DNA of 5,385 nt from Candidatus Aminicenantota bacterium (GCA_016934895.1 JAFGRZ010000160.1:1-5385); one strand, 5' to 3'; counted from the stretch's first letter, positions 1 to 5,385 are shown. Program-made: numbers and translations. The notes: generated by a model from the sequence alone, not told the origin.

Positions 1-1036
1 AGACCAGCCAGACCGTTCCCCGGGAGGAACAGAACACGCCGGGCACCAGTCCCGGAGCGGGCGTTGCGGGTTTGGCCGGAACCCACCAGCTCCTTCCGTC
101 CGTAACCCTGAGGATCCGCGAGGGGAATTCCACGCGGTACGGCCTGTCCAGGAGGTAGAGAGGCCGTCCGGTTTCATCCGGTCCGGCGACATCCTCGCCG
201 GCAGGAGCCAGGCTCTCATAGACGATCCAGGCCCGGCCTTCCGAATCCACAGAGACGGCCGGGTCTCTGTTGACGCCGGAGCCGTCATCGACCGTCAACT
301 CGGGGTAGCCAGCCTTATCCATTCTCTTGACGCGAACCGATTGGTATCCTTTTCGAGCGGCCGACCAGGCCAGCCAGACATCGCCTCCGGGCCCCCCGGC
401 AAGCCGGGGATGGGAGAAGTATTCTTCGAACTCGGGATCGGGCGACAGACATACGGAATCCGGCTCCCAAGAAAACCCGCTCTTTTTTCTGATCATGATC
501 CGGCCGTCGTCCTCCCAGGCCGCCCAAATCCCTTCCCTGGACGAGGCCGCCGCAGGATGGATCCCCCTGCCCAAATCATAAGGTTTGGACCAGCTCCGGC
601 CGCGGTAAGACACATAACGGATTTTCCACATACCGTTCTCAAAAATTGAATAAACCAGATCCGGGTTTTCGGGCCGATTCGGCCCGTCCGCCCATTGGGG
701 GTCGATTTGCGGCCCATCTCCCGGATCGGGGGAGGTCACCTGCGCCCATCCGTCCTTCCTATTCACGGCCACGGCCAGCTTGATCTCGCCATTCTGGCAT
801 GCCGGCCAGGCGACCCAGCCGGTCCCGTCGGCCGTGAAGGCCAGGGAAGGCGGCCCGCTCCGGGATTCCTCAGCATGGGGAATAAACAGGATATCTTGAT
901 CCGGAGCGAGCGGCGACGCCGCCATAAAGAAAAACAGGAGAAGGGAGAAGACCGGCACTCTCAGCAGCTGTTGGATCCTTCCCTCCCCTCCTTCGATAAT
1001 CTGCGGAATTCCTCTTTTTGACCGGATCGTTTCCAT
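1..1036 (-). CDS. Exported beta-propeller-like repeat protein, C-terminus cut by window edge
   Basis: The minus-strand frame stays open from ATG at 1036 to the window edge: 345 full codons and no stop, so the C-terminal part is missing. The start is supported by AAGGAGGT at 1054-1047, 10 nt upstream. An in-frame ATG at 1063 lies upstream of that site and is less likely. A polar N-terminus of about 26 residues (R20, R26) is followed by a hydrophobic segment (about residues 28-40, FSLLLFFFMAA), giving a long signal peptide or signal anchor. The rest is built from spaced beta-type repeats, each with a W-x-A-W or W-x-V-Y core: GWVAW near 73, DLVYS near 126, GIWAAW near 169, DVWLAW near 219, RAWIVY near 268 and TVWLV near 341. 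Several are preceded by 'P-x-hydrophobic' plus a D/G turn. This resembles TolB/PD40- or sialidase-like propellers, but canonical Asp-boxes (SxDxGxxW) are not evident, so no enzymatic role can be assigned. It lies downstream of the LacI-type regulator on the same strand and could be co-transcribed with it. Confidence 0.85.
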   Translation of the reverse strand, partial: METIRSKRGIPQIIEGGEGRIQQLLRVPVFSLLLFFFMAASPLAPDQDILFIPHAEESRSGPPSLAFTADGTGWVAWPACQNGEIKLAVAVNRKDGWAQVTSPDPGDGPQIDPQWADGPNRPENPDLVYSIFENGMWKIRYVSYRGRSWSKPYDLGRGIHPAAASSREGIWAAWEDDGRIMIRKKSGFSWEPDSVCLSPDPEFEEYFSHPRLAGGPGGDVWLAWSAARKGYQSVRVKRMDKAGYPELTVDDGSGVNRDPAVSVDSEGRAWIVYESLAPAGEDVAGPDETGRPLYLLDRPYRVEFPSRILRVTDGRSWWVPAKPATPAPGLVPGVFCSSRGTVWLV

Positions 1037-1046
1037 GGTAGACGCG

Positions 1047-1054
1047 ACCTCCTT
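1047..1054 (-). promoter_or_regulatory. Strong Shine-Dalgarno of the propeller gene
   Basis: On the minus strand this reads AAGGAGGT, a near-perfect anti-16S match, 10 nt before the ATG at 1036. It decides the start over an in-frame ATG at 1063, which lies upstream of the site and has no comparable ribosome-binding site of its own. Confidence 0.8.
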
Positions 1055-1201
1055 GGGGATCATTAAAGGATCTTTCACGATGCGAAACCCTCCCCGTCTT
1101 TTTATGGCGGCCCTCCTCAAGAGATGGGCGCTCGCTGTCGGCTTGACGGCACCCCTCTCACCCAAAGGCAGCCCAATATCCGGCGAGAATTTTCGGCCCG
1201 G

Positions 1202-2197
1202 CTAACGAAAGCGGTGGCTCTCCACGCGGATGGGGAGGATCAGGTGGGTTTTTCGCATGCGTTTGCCCTGAATCCTGTTGACGATAAGAGAAACCGCCGC
1301 TTGGGCCATCTTCTCAAGATTCTGGCTCGCGCAGGCCAGCGGCCGTTTGAAAATCCCGCAGAACGGGTGGATATCGAAAGCGCCCATGATGATGGGATTG
1401 CTCGTTGTCAATTCATACCCCTGGACGACTTTCATTGCGCCTTGGAAAACAAGGTTGTTGACGCACATGACGGCCTTGATATCCGGATCGGCTTTCAGAA
1501 GGTTCTGCATCATCGCCTCTCCGGCCTCGACAGAATATCCCCCGAATTGGATGATGTCATCGATCAACGGGAGCGTGTGCGCTTTCAGGGCATTCTGATA
1601 ACCCTGAAAACGCATGCTATTTATATAGGTCCCGGACGTTCCCCCAAGATAAGCGATTCGTTTGAATCCTTTCTTGATCAAGATCGATGTCAAGGCTTCG
1701 GCCGCCTTCAGGTTGTCGCCTGTCACCCAGGGGATATCGGTATCATAAAAAATCCGGTCGATCAGGATGATCTCCGTCCCCCTGCGGATGTCGTGCAGGT
1801 CTTTCCATTCGCGGGTATGGATGGGGGCGATGATGATGCCGTCCACCTGCCTGTCAATCAGCACTTTGAGATAAAACTCCTCGTTTTCCGGGACTTCGTT
1901 GGTGTTGCAGAGGATGGTGCTGTAGCCGTGCCCCCGGAGCAGCTCTTCGATCCTCCAGGAAAGTTCTCCAAAAAAAGCGTTCCGGATATCGGGGACGATC
2001 AATCCGATGGTCATTGTCTTTTGAAGCCGGAGACTGCGGGCCAGGATATTGGGGCGGTACTTGAGCTTTTTAGCCGCCGCCACGATGGCCCGGGTTGTTT
2101 TGTCCGAAATTCGGAACTCTTTGGCCTTCCCATTGAGTACCCTGGAAATCGTCGAATTGGAAAATCCTGTCTGTTCCCGAATCTTCTTAATGCTCAT
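1202..2197 (-). CDS. LacI-family transcriptional regulator
   Basis: A 331-residue protein, full length for the LacI/GalR family: an N-terminal DNA-binding domain followed by a periplasmic-binding-protein-like sugar-sensing domain. The helix-turn-helix occupies about residues 2-22 (IKKIREQTGFSNSTISRVLN), matching the family pattern with TISRVLN. The hinge helix follows (YRPN near 47-50, then ILARSLR). Its leucine, L56, corresponds to the lever residue that LacI proteins insert into the central CG step of the operator. The core begins TIGLIVPDIRNAFF and continues with VDGIIIAP, an interdomain NNL segment near 247, and FDIHPF near 274. R196 (SMRFQG) and D275 align with the Arg and Asp that contact sugar in LacI, so a carbohydrate effector is likely but its identity is unknown. 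ATG at 2197 gives the usual family start (MSIKKI). GTG at 2200 is directly adjacent and equally possible; the ribosome-binding site is weak for both. The gene diverges from the sugar isomerase gene across a shared control region containing a matching palindrome, which suggests autoregulation and control of the isomerase. Confidence 0.95.
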   Translation of the reverse strand: MSIKKIREQTGFSNSTISRVLNGKAKEFRISDKTTRAIVAAAKKLKYRPNILARSLRLQKTMTIGLIVPDIRNAFFGELSWRIEELLRGHGYSTILCNTNEVPENEEFYLKVLIDRQVDGIIIAPIHTREWKDLHDIRRGTEIILIDRIFYDTDIPWVTGDNLKAAEALTSILIKKGFKRIAYLGGTSGTYINSMRFQGYQNALKAHTLPLIDDIIQFGGYSVEAGEAMMQNLLKADPDIKAVMCVNNLVFQGAMKVVQGYELTTSNPIIMGAFDIHPFCGIFKRPLACASQNLEKMAQAAVSLIVNRIQGKRMRKTHLILPIRVESHRFR

Positions 2198-2212
2198 CAC
2201 CGACCGCTTTCA

Positions 2213-2241
2213 GAACAAACGTTTGGCACAATCATTTGTTC
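2213..2241. repeat. Inverted repeat GAACAAA / TTTGTTC around the operator
   Basis: GAACAAA (2213-2219) and its exact reverse complement TTTGTTC (2235-2241) are separated by 15 bp. The left arm shares its bases with the left half of the CAAACGTTTG palindrome, so the region has two alternative dyads. It may extend the repressor target (a second half-site 16-19 bp away). In the repressor mRNA leader it could fold into a hairpin. Confidence 0.5.
2216..2225. promoter_or_regulatory. Putative LacI-family operator
   Basis: CAAACGTTTG is a perfect 10-bp palindrome centred on CG, the architecture typical of LacI/GalR operators. It lies 19 bp upstream of the repressor start, overlaps the -35 box of the rightward promoter, and falls at about +17 to +26 of the predicted leftward transcript. 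One bound dimer could therefore block initiation rightward and elongation leftward. The symmetry and position are visible in the sequence; binding by the adjacent repressor is inference. Confidence 0.65.
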
Positions 2242-2252
2242 CATGTTATACT
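2223..2252 (+). promoter_or_regulatory. Rightward sigma70-type promoter toward the isomerase gene
   Basis: The -35 box is TTGGCA (2223-2228). After an 18-bp spacer comes TATACT (2247-2252), preceded by TGT (2244-2246), an extended -10 element. Transcription would begin near 2259, giving a leader of about 255 nt before the isomerase start. The -35 box overlaps the putative LacI-type operator, so repression by direct occlusion is expected. Confidence 0.6.
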
Positions 2253-2277
2253 ATCTGCCCATGTCAGGGCTTGTCAA
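2248..2277 (-). promoter_or_regulatory. Leftward sigma70-type promoter of the LacI-family gene
   Basis: Read on the minus strand: a consensus -35 box TTGACA (2277-2272), an 18-bp spacer and -10 TAGTAT (2253-2248). Transcription would start near 2241, leaving a leader of about 44 nt to ATG 2197. Five of the six -10 bases are shared with the -10 box of the rightward promoter on the other strand. Confidence 0.6.
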
Positions 2278-2513
2278 GAGAAAAATGCGGCGCCTCGCAA
2301 CTCTCCCGGAAGACCTTGAGGATGCCAATTCGCACTCACTTTAGGCCAAGACAATGCGAAAATCAACTTTAATAAAATTTCCCCGGCCCGGCTTCCCACC
2401 CTGCTCCGGACATCAATGAGAGTGAATGATCGGAAGCCGCTCATCAGAAGAGTCGGGAATGGATGGATAATGACTGAGGTCCAGAGGGAGTCTAAGAGAA
2501 AGGAGAATATGGC
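2259..2513 (+). other. Long untranslated leader upstream of the isomerase gene
   Basis: If the predicted rightward promoter is used, about 255 nt precede the isomerase start. The stretch has an A/T-rich patch (about 2355-2380) and a G/A-rich, unstructured-looking end (about 2476-2508). It contains a 19-codon ORF (2285-2344, weak ribosome-binding site) and a 33-codon ORF (2416-2517, see separate entry). I found no strong terminator hairpin or recognisable riboswitch. A second promoter closer to the gene cannot be excluded. Confidence 0.4.
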
Positions 2514-2517
2514 ATGA
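2416..2517 (+). CDS. Possible 33-residue leader ORF coupled to the isomerase gene (speculative)
   Basis: ATG at 2416 opens a 33-codon frame ending in TGA at 2515-2517, which overlaps the isomerase start as ATGA. This geometry is typical of translational coupling. The predicted peptide is basic and charged (MRVNDRKPLIRRVGNGW and onward), with no membrane segment or known motif. The ribosome-binding site is weak (GGA at 2408-2410). An internal ATG at 2470 is preceded by GGATGG. The isomerase has its own good Shine-Dalgarno, so coupling is not required. The ORF could easily be chance. Confidence 0.2.
   Translation: MRVNDRKPLIRRVGNGWIMTEVQRESKRKENMA
2499..2505 (+). promoter_or_regulatory. Shine-Dalgarno that sets the isomerase start
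   Basis: AAAGGAG lies 8 nt before ATG 2514. The closer ATG at 2509 reads only ATG-GCA-TGA in its own frame. In the isomerase frame a TAA at 2493-2495 excludes any earlier start, so 2514 is well determined. Confidence 0.75.
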
Positions 2518-4049
2518 GACCCGGGACAAACAAAATCGTCGACATCTACATGCCTTTGGACAGCCGGGATGCGCCCAACGCCGAAATCTGGCCTCTGGCG
2601 GCCCGGCAACTGAAGGAGCTCATCCAGGTCATCAAGAAACTCGGATGGGAGCCGAACATCCTGAACCCCGATCAGTTCGTCTCCAGCGTATCCCAAGGAA
2701 TCAAGGTGATCGCCGGGGCCAAGGGAAGCCGTTTGATCGACTTCATGGCCGGCTGGGCTTACCCGGATTTCAGCGTCAGCCCGTTATGGCAACTGCCGCG
2801 GGATCTCCCCAAGCTGATGCTGGGAAGTTCCATCCTCGAATATCCGGGAAATGTCGGCCTGCTGGCCACGGCGGGAGGCACGGCTCACGTCGGCCTGGAG
2901 ACATCTCGTTTGTTCGTCGAAAACTTCGAGGACCATCCCTCCTATGCCGATGTCTTGGAAGACTTTCTCAAGCATGGCACGATCCGCCTCCCCTATCCTG
3001 AATCCATCGATGCCTCTCCCACAGAAGAGGATCGTCGGGCGGCGAAAGCGGCCGTAACGGCCTTAAGGGGCATGATTTACGGGGCCGTCGGCCCCCGCTC
3101 CATGGAGATGTGGAACAAGATCAGCGAAGCCGATTTTCTCAGGTATTTCGGTATCGCCCGGGAAGGTTTCGACGGTCTGCGGCTCCTCAAAATGATCGAA
3201 AAGATCCCCGACGACCGGGCCGAAAGAGCTTTGAAATTCCTCATGGATAAGGGGATGGACATCCGGCTCGGCCCGGACCGGGCCCGACATTTAACCAGGG
3301 ACATGGTCCTCTTCCAGATGAAGGCCTATTTCGCCCTGATCGAACTCAAAGACCGGTTCGGGCTCGACTTCATCGGCGTCCAGGACCAGCTGGACTGGGT
3401 CGAACATCTGCCCACCACCGACCTCACGCTCGGGCTGTTGAACAACCGGCTTCGCCCCGAGGCCGACGGGGAGACGATCGTCGCCGCCACCGAAGCGGAC
3501 GACGGGGCGGCCGTCACCATGCAACTGCTGAAACTCCTCTCCGGCGGCGAGCCGGTGGGATTCAACGACTTCCGGTATTGGGACGGGCGGGGACTCTACT
3601 GGTTCGTCAATTCCGGGGCGTTGGCGCCGTTCTTCGCCGCCGGCCGCAACGACAGCCTCGAGGGCTCCTGGTCGGAACGACAGACGGACATCTACTTCAA
3701 GGAAGGGGGCGGAACGTGCAGCGTCGTGGTCAGGGCTCCAGGCGTGGTCACCTGGGCGCGCTTTTCGTTCCGAAACCATGAGCTTTACTTAGCCGGAGGC
3801 CGGGGGATCACAGACGTTCCGACGGAAGAGCAGTGGGCCGAGCGCTCCGGGCGCTGCAATCCTGAGTGGCCTCACTGGTACATCCGGTTGTGCGGAAAGC
3901 CGGAGGGATTCCTCAATTCCAACCATCCGATGACCGTCCTGGGCGATCACCTGGGCAAGCTGAAAGCCGTGGCCGAGGAGCTGGGCATACCCTTCGAGTG
4001 CTATGATTATCTAACGCCTGACGACATAAAAAACGGCCAAGCGCCCTAG
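2514..4049 (+). CDS. L-fucose/L-arabinose isomerase-superfamily protein
   Basis: A cytoplasmic protein of 511 residues, shorter than E. coli FucI (about 590) and closer to the compact L-fucose/D-arabinose isomerase-like group. Known members interconvert aldoses and ketoses using a divalent metal, usually Mn2+. Family features in order: EYPGNVGLLATAGG near 109-122; the GxVGPRSMEM motif at 190-199, comparable to the family's G-x-R-S-x-G-M segment; FIGVQDQLDW near 286-295; TEADDGAAVTMQLLKLLSG from 326; GFNDFRYWD at 349-357; and a C-terminal NSNH at 468-471 followed by GDHLGKLK. I assign E327, D352 and H471 as the probable metal ligands, corresponding to E337, D361 and H528 of E. coli FucI. The E-to-D spacing (25) is nearly the same as in FucI (24). 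One oddity is VNSG (365-368) where relatives often have an HCG-type motif. The substrate cannot be read from sequence, so no gene symbol is given. The divergent LacI-family gene and shared operator suggest sugar-induced expression. The next gene is 94 bp downstream and probably separately transcribed. Confidence 0.85.
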   Translation: MRPGTNKIVDIYMPLDSRDAPNAEIWPLAARQLKELIQVIKKLGWEPNILNPDQFVSSVSQGIKVIAGAKGSRLIDFMAGWAYPDFSVSPLWQLPRDLPKLMLGSSILEYPGNVGLLATAGGTAHVGLETSRLFVENFEDHPSYADVLEDFLKHGTIRLPYPESIDASPTEEDRRAAKAAVTALRGMIYGAVGPRSMEMWNKISEADFLRYFGIAREGFDGLRLLKMIEKIPDDRAERALKFLMDKGMDIRLGPDRARHLTRDMVLFQMKAYFALIELKDRFGLDFIGVQDQLDWVEHLPTTDLTLGLLNNRLRPEADGETIVAATEADDGAAVTMQLLKLLSGGEPVGFNDFRYWDGRGLYWFVNSGALAPFFAAGRNDSLEGSWSERQTDIYFKEGGGTCSVVVRAPGVVTWARFSFRNHELYLAGGRGITDVPTEEQWAERSGRCNPEWPHWYIRLCGKPEGFLNSNHPMTVLGDHLGKLKAVAEELGIPFECYDYLTPDDIKNGQAP

Positions 4050-4072
4050 TTGTCGAGAACGGGTTCTGAGGC

Positions 4073-4090
4073 AGTCCGGTTGACTTTTTT
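4073..4090 (+). terminator. Weak candidate terminator after the isomerase gene
   Basis: AGTC (4073-4076) and GACT (4082-4085) can pair around a 5-nt loop, directly followed by an uninterrupted T tract to 4090. The 4-bp stem is short for an intrinsic terminator, so termination would be partial at best. The T tract also follows the TTGACT sequence at 4080-4085, so this segment may serve promoter architecture instead. Confidence 0.2.
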
Positions 4091-4113
4091 GTCTGGTCGA
4101 TCGCTTGTATAAT
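4080..4113 (+). promoter_or_regulatory. Probable promoter of the dipeptidase gene
   Basis: A consensus -10 TATAAT (4108-4113) is present. The only good -35-like hexamer, TTGACT (4080-4085), lies 22 bp away, longer than the usual 16-18 bp; the sequence at ideal spacing is a T tract. Transcription from this -10 would begin near 4120 and give a leader of about 24 nt. The second TATAAT (4123-4128) would start near 4135, inside the Shine-Dalgarno, so the first box is the more plausible productive one. Confidence 0.45.
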
Positions 4114-4133
4114 AATAACTTGTATAATAATAA
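4104..4133 (+). repeat. Perfect tandem 15-bp repeat carrying two TATAAT boxes
   Basis: CTTGTATAATAATAA occurs at 4104-4118 and again, with no spacer, at 4119-4133. Each copy holds a consensus -10 hexamer TATAAT (4108-4113 and 4123-4128). It ends one base before the Shine-Dalgarno of the dipeptidase gene. It is the only clearly A/T-rich island in a G/C-rich neighbourhood. Confidence 0.9.
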
Positions 4134-4140
4134 AAGGTGA
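4134..4140 (+). promoter_or_regulatory. Shine-Dalgarno of the dipeptidase gene
   Basis: AAGGTGA ends 3 nt before ATG 4144. It pairs with the 3'-most part of the anti-Shine-Dalgarno (GGTGA), which explains the short spacing. A second in-frame ATG, codon 4 at 4153, is a less well placed alternative. Confidence 0.6.
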
Positions 4141-4143
4141 ACA

Positions 4144-5343
4144 ATGAAAAACATGAAAAAACGAAGAACGATCGCCGCCGCGGCCGCCGGCCTGATCGTC
4201 GCGCTCCTTTCCGCGGGCTGCCCGGCATCCGACCGGAACGCGGCTTCGGCGGACAGGATTCACGACCGGGCCATCGTCTGGGACTGTCACAATGATCTCG
4301 CCTACCGCGTCCTCTATGAAGGCCTGGACATCGGGAATCGTCTTCCCGGAGGGCATGTCGACCTTCCCAGGCTTAAGGAAGGGCGGGTGGATGTGCAAGT
4401 CGTCGCTCTCTACGTCCAGAATTATCTCTATCCGGACCGGGCGGCGAAGCAGTGTTCTCAGTTGCTCGAGGCGATGCGCGGCATGATTGAAAAGAACGGC
4501 GCGGAAGTCGAACTGGCCAGGACGGGCTCGGATATCGAGAGGATCATCTCCGCCGGGAAAATCGCCATGCCCCTGGCCATCGAAGGCGGCCATGCCATCG
4601 AGGACAGCCTCGAATGGCTCCGCCGCTTCCACGGACTCGGAGTCTCTTCGATGACTCTCACCCATAACATCAGTCATGGCTGGGCCGACGCAGCGGCCGA
4701 TGAGGCCCGCTGGGGGGGACTCAACGACCTCGGCCGAGAGGTCGTCAAGGAAATGAACCGGATCGGCATGGTGGTCGATCTGTCTCATGTCTCCGACGAG
4801 ACTTTTTTCGACGTCATCGAAATCACCTCCAATCCGGTGATCTTTTCCCACTCGGGGTGCCGGGCCATACATCTCCACCGCCGCAACGTCAGCGACGAAA
4901 TGCTCCGGGCTTTGGCGGAAAACGGCGGTGTGATCGGGATCATTTTCGAGGTCGGCTTCATTTCGGAAAAGTACGAGCGCTCCCGGAGGGAACTGAGGGC
5001 CATCGCCGCTCCCTTCTTCCGGCGCGTCCCCGAAATCGAGGACCTCGACCTCCGCATCACCATCGAACACCTGAGCCAGGGACAGGACTGGCCCCTGGAG
5101 GGATTGCCGACCATCGAGGATGTGCTCGACCACATCGACCACGCCGTGAAGGTCGCGGGAATCGACCATGTCGGCCTGGGCGCGGACATGTATCCCCGGA
5201 CGCCATCTCCCGTCGGCATCCGGGGCGTCCAGGATTACCCCAACATCACCCGGGGCCTCCTGAACAGAGGGTATTCCCCGCAGGATGTCGAAAAAATCAT
5301 GGGCGGGAATTTCCTTCGCGTCTGGAAAAGGGTCGCCGGGTAA
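4144..5343 (+). CDS. Membrane dipeptidase, peptidase family M19, predicted lipoprotein
   Basis: A 399-residue zinc dipeptidase of the renal-dipeptidase family, an amidohydrolase-type TIM barrel that cleaves dipeptides, often including ones with a C-terminal D-residue. The N-terminus has a KKRR n-region, a hydrophobic run (about 9-24) and a lipobox-like LSAGC ending at C26, so the mature enzyme is probably lipid-anchored outside the inner membrane. Residues matching the binuclear zinc site are all present: H49 and D51 (CHNDL), E147 (EGGH), H215 (VDLSH) and H236 (SHSGCRA). Substrate-binding equivalents R247 (RRNVSD) and D348 (GLGADMYP, where relatives have GSDFDG) are also conserved. The C-terminus carries the family signature YPNITRGLLNRGYS and a closing MGGNFLRVW. 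The enzyme therefore looks intact and active. Relatives often have a shorter segment between GGVIG (261-265) and the HIDHAVKVAG helix (330-339); here it is charged and long. It follows the sugar isomerase but seems to have its own promoter, so a shared pathway is not implied. Confidence 0.95.
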   Translation: MKNMKKRRTIAAAAAGLIVALLSAGCPASDRNAASADRIHDRAIVWDCHNDLAYRVLYEGLDIGNRLPGGHVDLPRLKEGRVDVQVVALYVQNYLYPDRAAKQCSQLLEAMRGMIEKNGAEVELARTGSDIERIISAGKIAMPLAIEGGHAIEDSLEWLRRFHGLGVSSMTLTHNISHGWADAAADEARWGGLNDLGREVVKEMNRIGMVVDLSHVSDETFFDVIEITSNPVIFSHSGCRAIHLHRRNVSDEMLRALAENGGVIGIIFEVGFISEKYERSRRELRAIAAPFFRRVPEIEDLDLRITIEHLSQGQDWPLEGLPTIEDVLDHIDHAVKVAGIDHVGLGADMYPRTPSPVGIRGVQDYPNITRGLLNRGYSPQDVEKIMGGNFLRVWKRVAG

Positions 5344-5368
5344 ACGCTCCCGCGCGTTGGCCTGTTTT
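5343..5368 (+). terminator. Very weak candidate terminator after the dipeptidase gene
   Basis: AACGC (5343-5347) can pair with GCGTT (5354-5358) around a 6-nt loop. TTTT follows only at 5365-5368. The stem is short and the T run is detached by six bases, so this is only a position to inspect. Confidence 0.15.
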
Positions 5369-5385
5369 CTCGGGAATCGTTCTTG

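Noticed and set aside
327..1021. Several plus-strand frames of 80-110 codons and minus-strand frames in other phases
   Set aside because: All overlap the minus-strand propeller gene, whose frame has a signal-like segment, regular W-x-A-W repeats and a strong ribosome-binding site.
1037..1201. Gap between the repressor stop and the propeller gene, searched for a terminator or promoter
   Set aside because: I saw no convincing stem followed by a T tract in the minus direction and no well-spaced -35/-10 pair, so nothing is annotated beyond the ribosome-binding site. Co-transcription remains possible.
1124..2344. Long plus-strand open frame (406 codons) across the repressor gene
   Set aside because: It is antisense to the LacI-family gene, which has unmistakable family motifs. 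The plus-strand translation shows no recognisable domain and no good ribosome-binding site.
2285..2344. 19-codon ORF in the isomerase leader
   Set aside because: Weak ribosome-binding site and no runs of one amino acid that would suggest attenuation; probably chance.
3291..3779. Minus-strand open frame of 162 codons inside the isomerase gene
   Set aside because: Antisense to the conserved metal-site region of the isomerase; no motif or ribosome-binding site of its own.
4054..4070. AGAAC-GG-GTTCT palindrome after the isomerase stop
   Set aside because: A 2-nt loop is too tight for a stable hairpin and no T tract follows directly.
3913..5169. Long minus-strand open frame (418 codons) across the dipeptidase gene
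   Set aside because: It is antisense to a clear M19 dipeptidase with complete catalytic residues. The minus-strand product is a composition-driven shadow that also runs over the intergenic repeats.
1..5385. tRNA, rRNA, CRISPR arrays, insertion sequences, attachment sites
   Set aside because: No cloverleaf-like segment, regularly spaced repeat, transposase or integrase coding sequence, or terminal inverted repeat was found; almost all the window is taken up by four ordinary genes.

Overview
This is a moderately GC-rich bacterial window. It holds four protein genes arranged around one divergent control region, and no RNA genes, insertion sequences or CRISPR arrays that I can see. No marker gene fixes the organism. 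The strong Shine-Dalgarno sites, the C/G-rich third codon positions, and the mix of a secreted propeller protein, a lipoprotein peptidase and sugar-catabolic genes suggest a free-living or sediment/gut heterotroph. A lineage such as Candidatus Aminicenantes is possible, but that is a weak inference from general character, not a sequence match.

Left half, minus strand. A complete LacI-family repressor (1202-2197) is followed after about 158 bp by a gene whose strong ribosome-binding site and start lie at 1036 (with 165 bp from the repressor stop to that start). It runs off the left edge of the window (1-1036). Its product is an exported or membrane-anchored protein with beta-propeller-like repeats.

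Middle, 2198-2513. This divergent intergenic region is the most informative non-coding part. A perfect 10-bp CG-centred palindrome (CAAACGTTTG, 2216-2225) looks like a LacI-family operator. It overlaps the -35 box of a rightward promoter (TTGGCA, 18 bp, extended -10 TATACT) and lies just downstream of a leftward promoter (TTGACA, 18 bp, TAGTAT). The two -10 boxes occupy almost the same bases on opposite strands, so this looks like a symmetric bidirectional promoter controlled by one operator. The rightward transcript would have a leader of about 255 nt, which contains a 33-codon ORF that overlaps the isomerase start by ATGA.

Right half, plus strand. A 511-residue protein of the L-fucose/L-arabinose isomerase superfamily (2514-4049) is followed after 94 bp by a lipoprotein-type membrane dipeptidase of peptidase family M19 (4144-5343). 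The gap contains a perfect tandem 15-bp repeat, each copy carrying TATAAT, so the dipeptidase probably has its own promoter.

Working model (inference): the LacI-type repressor senses a sugar and controls itself, perhaps the propeller gene, and the divergent sugar isomerase. The dipeptidase is probably an independent envelope enzyme involved in peptide scavenging or turnover.
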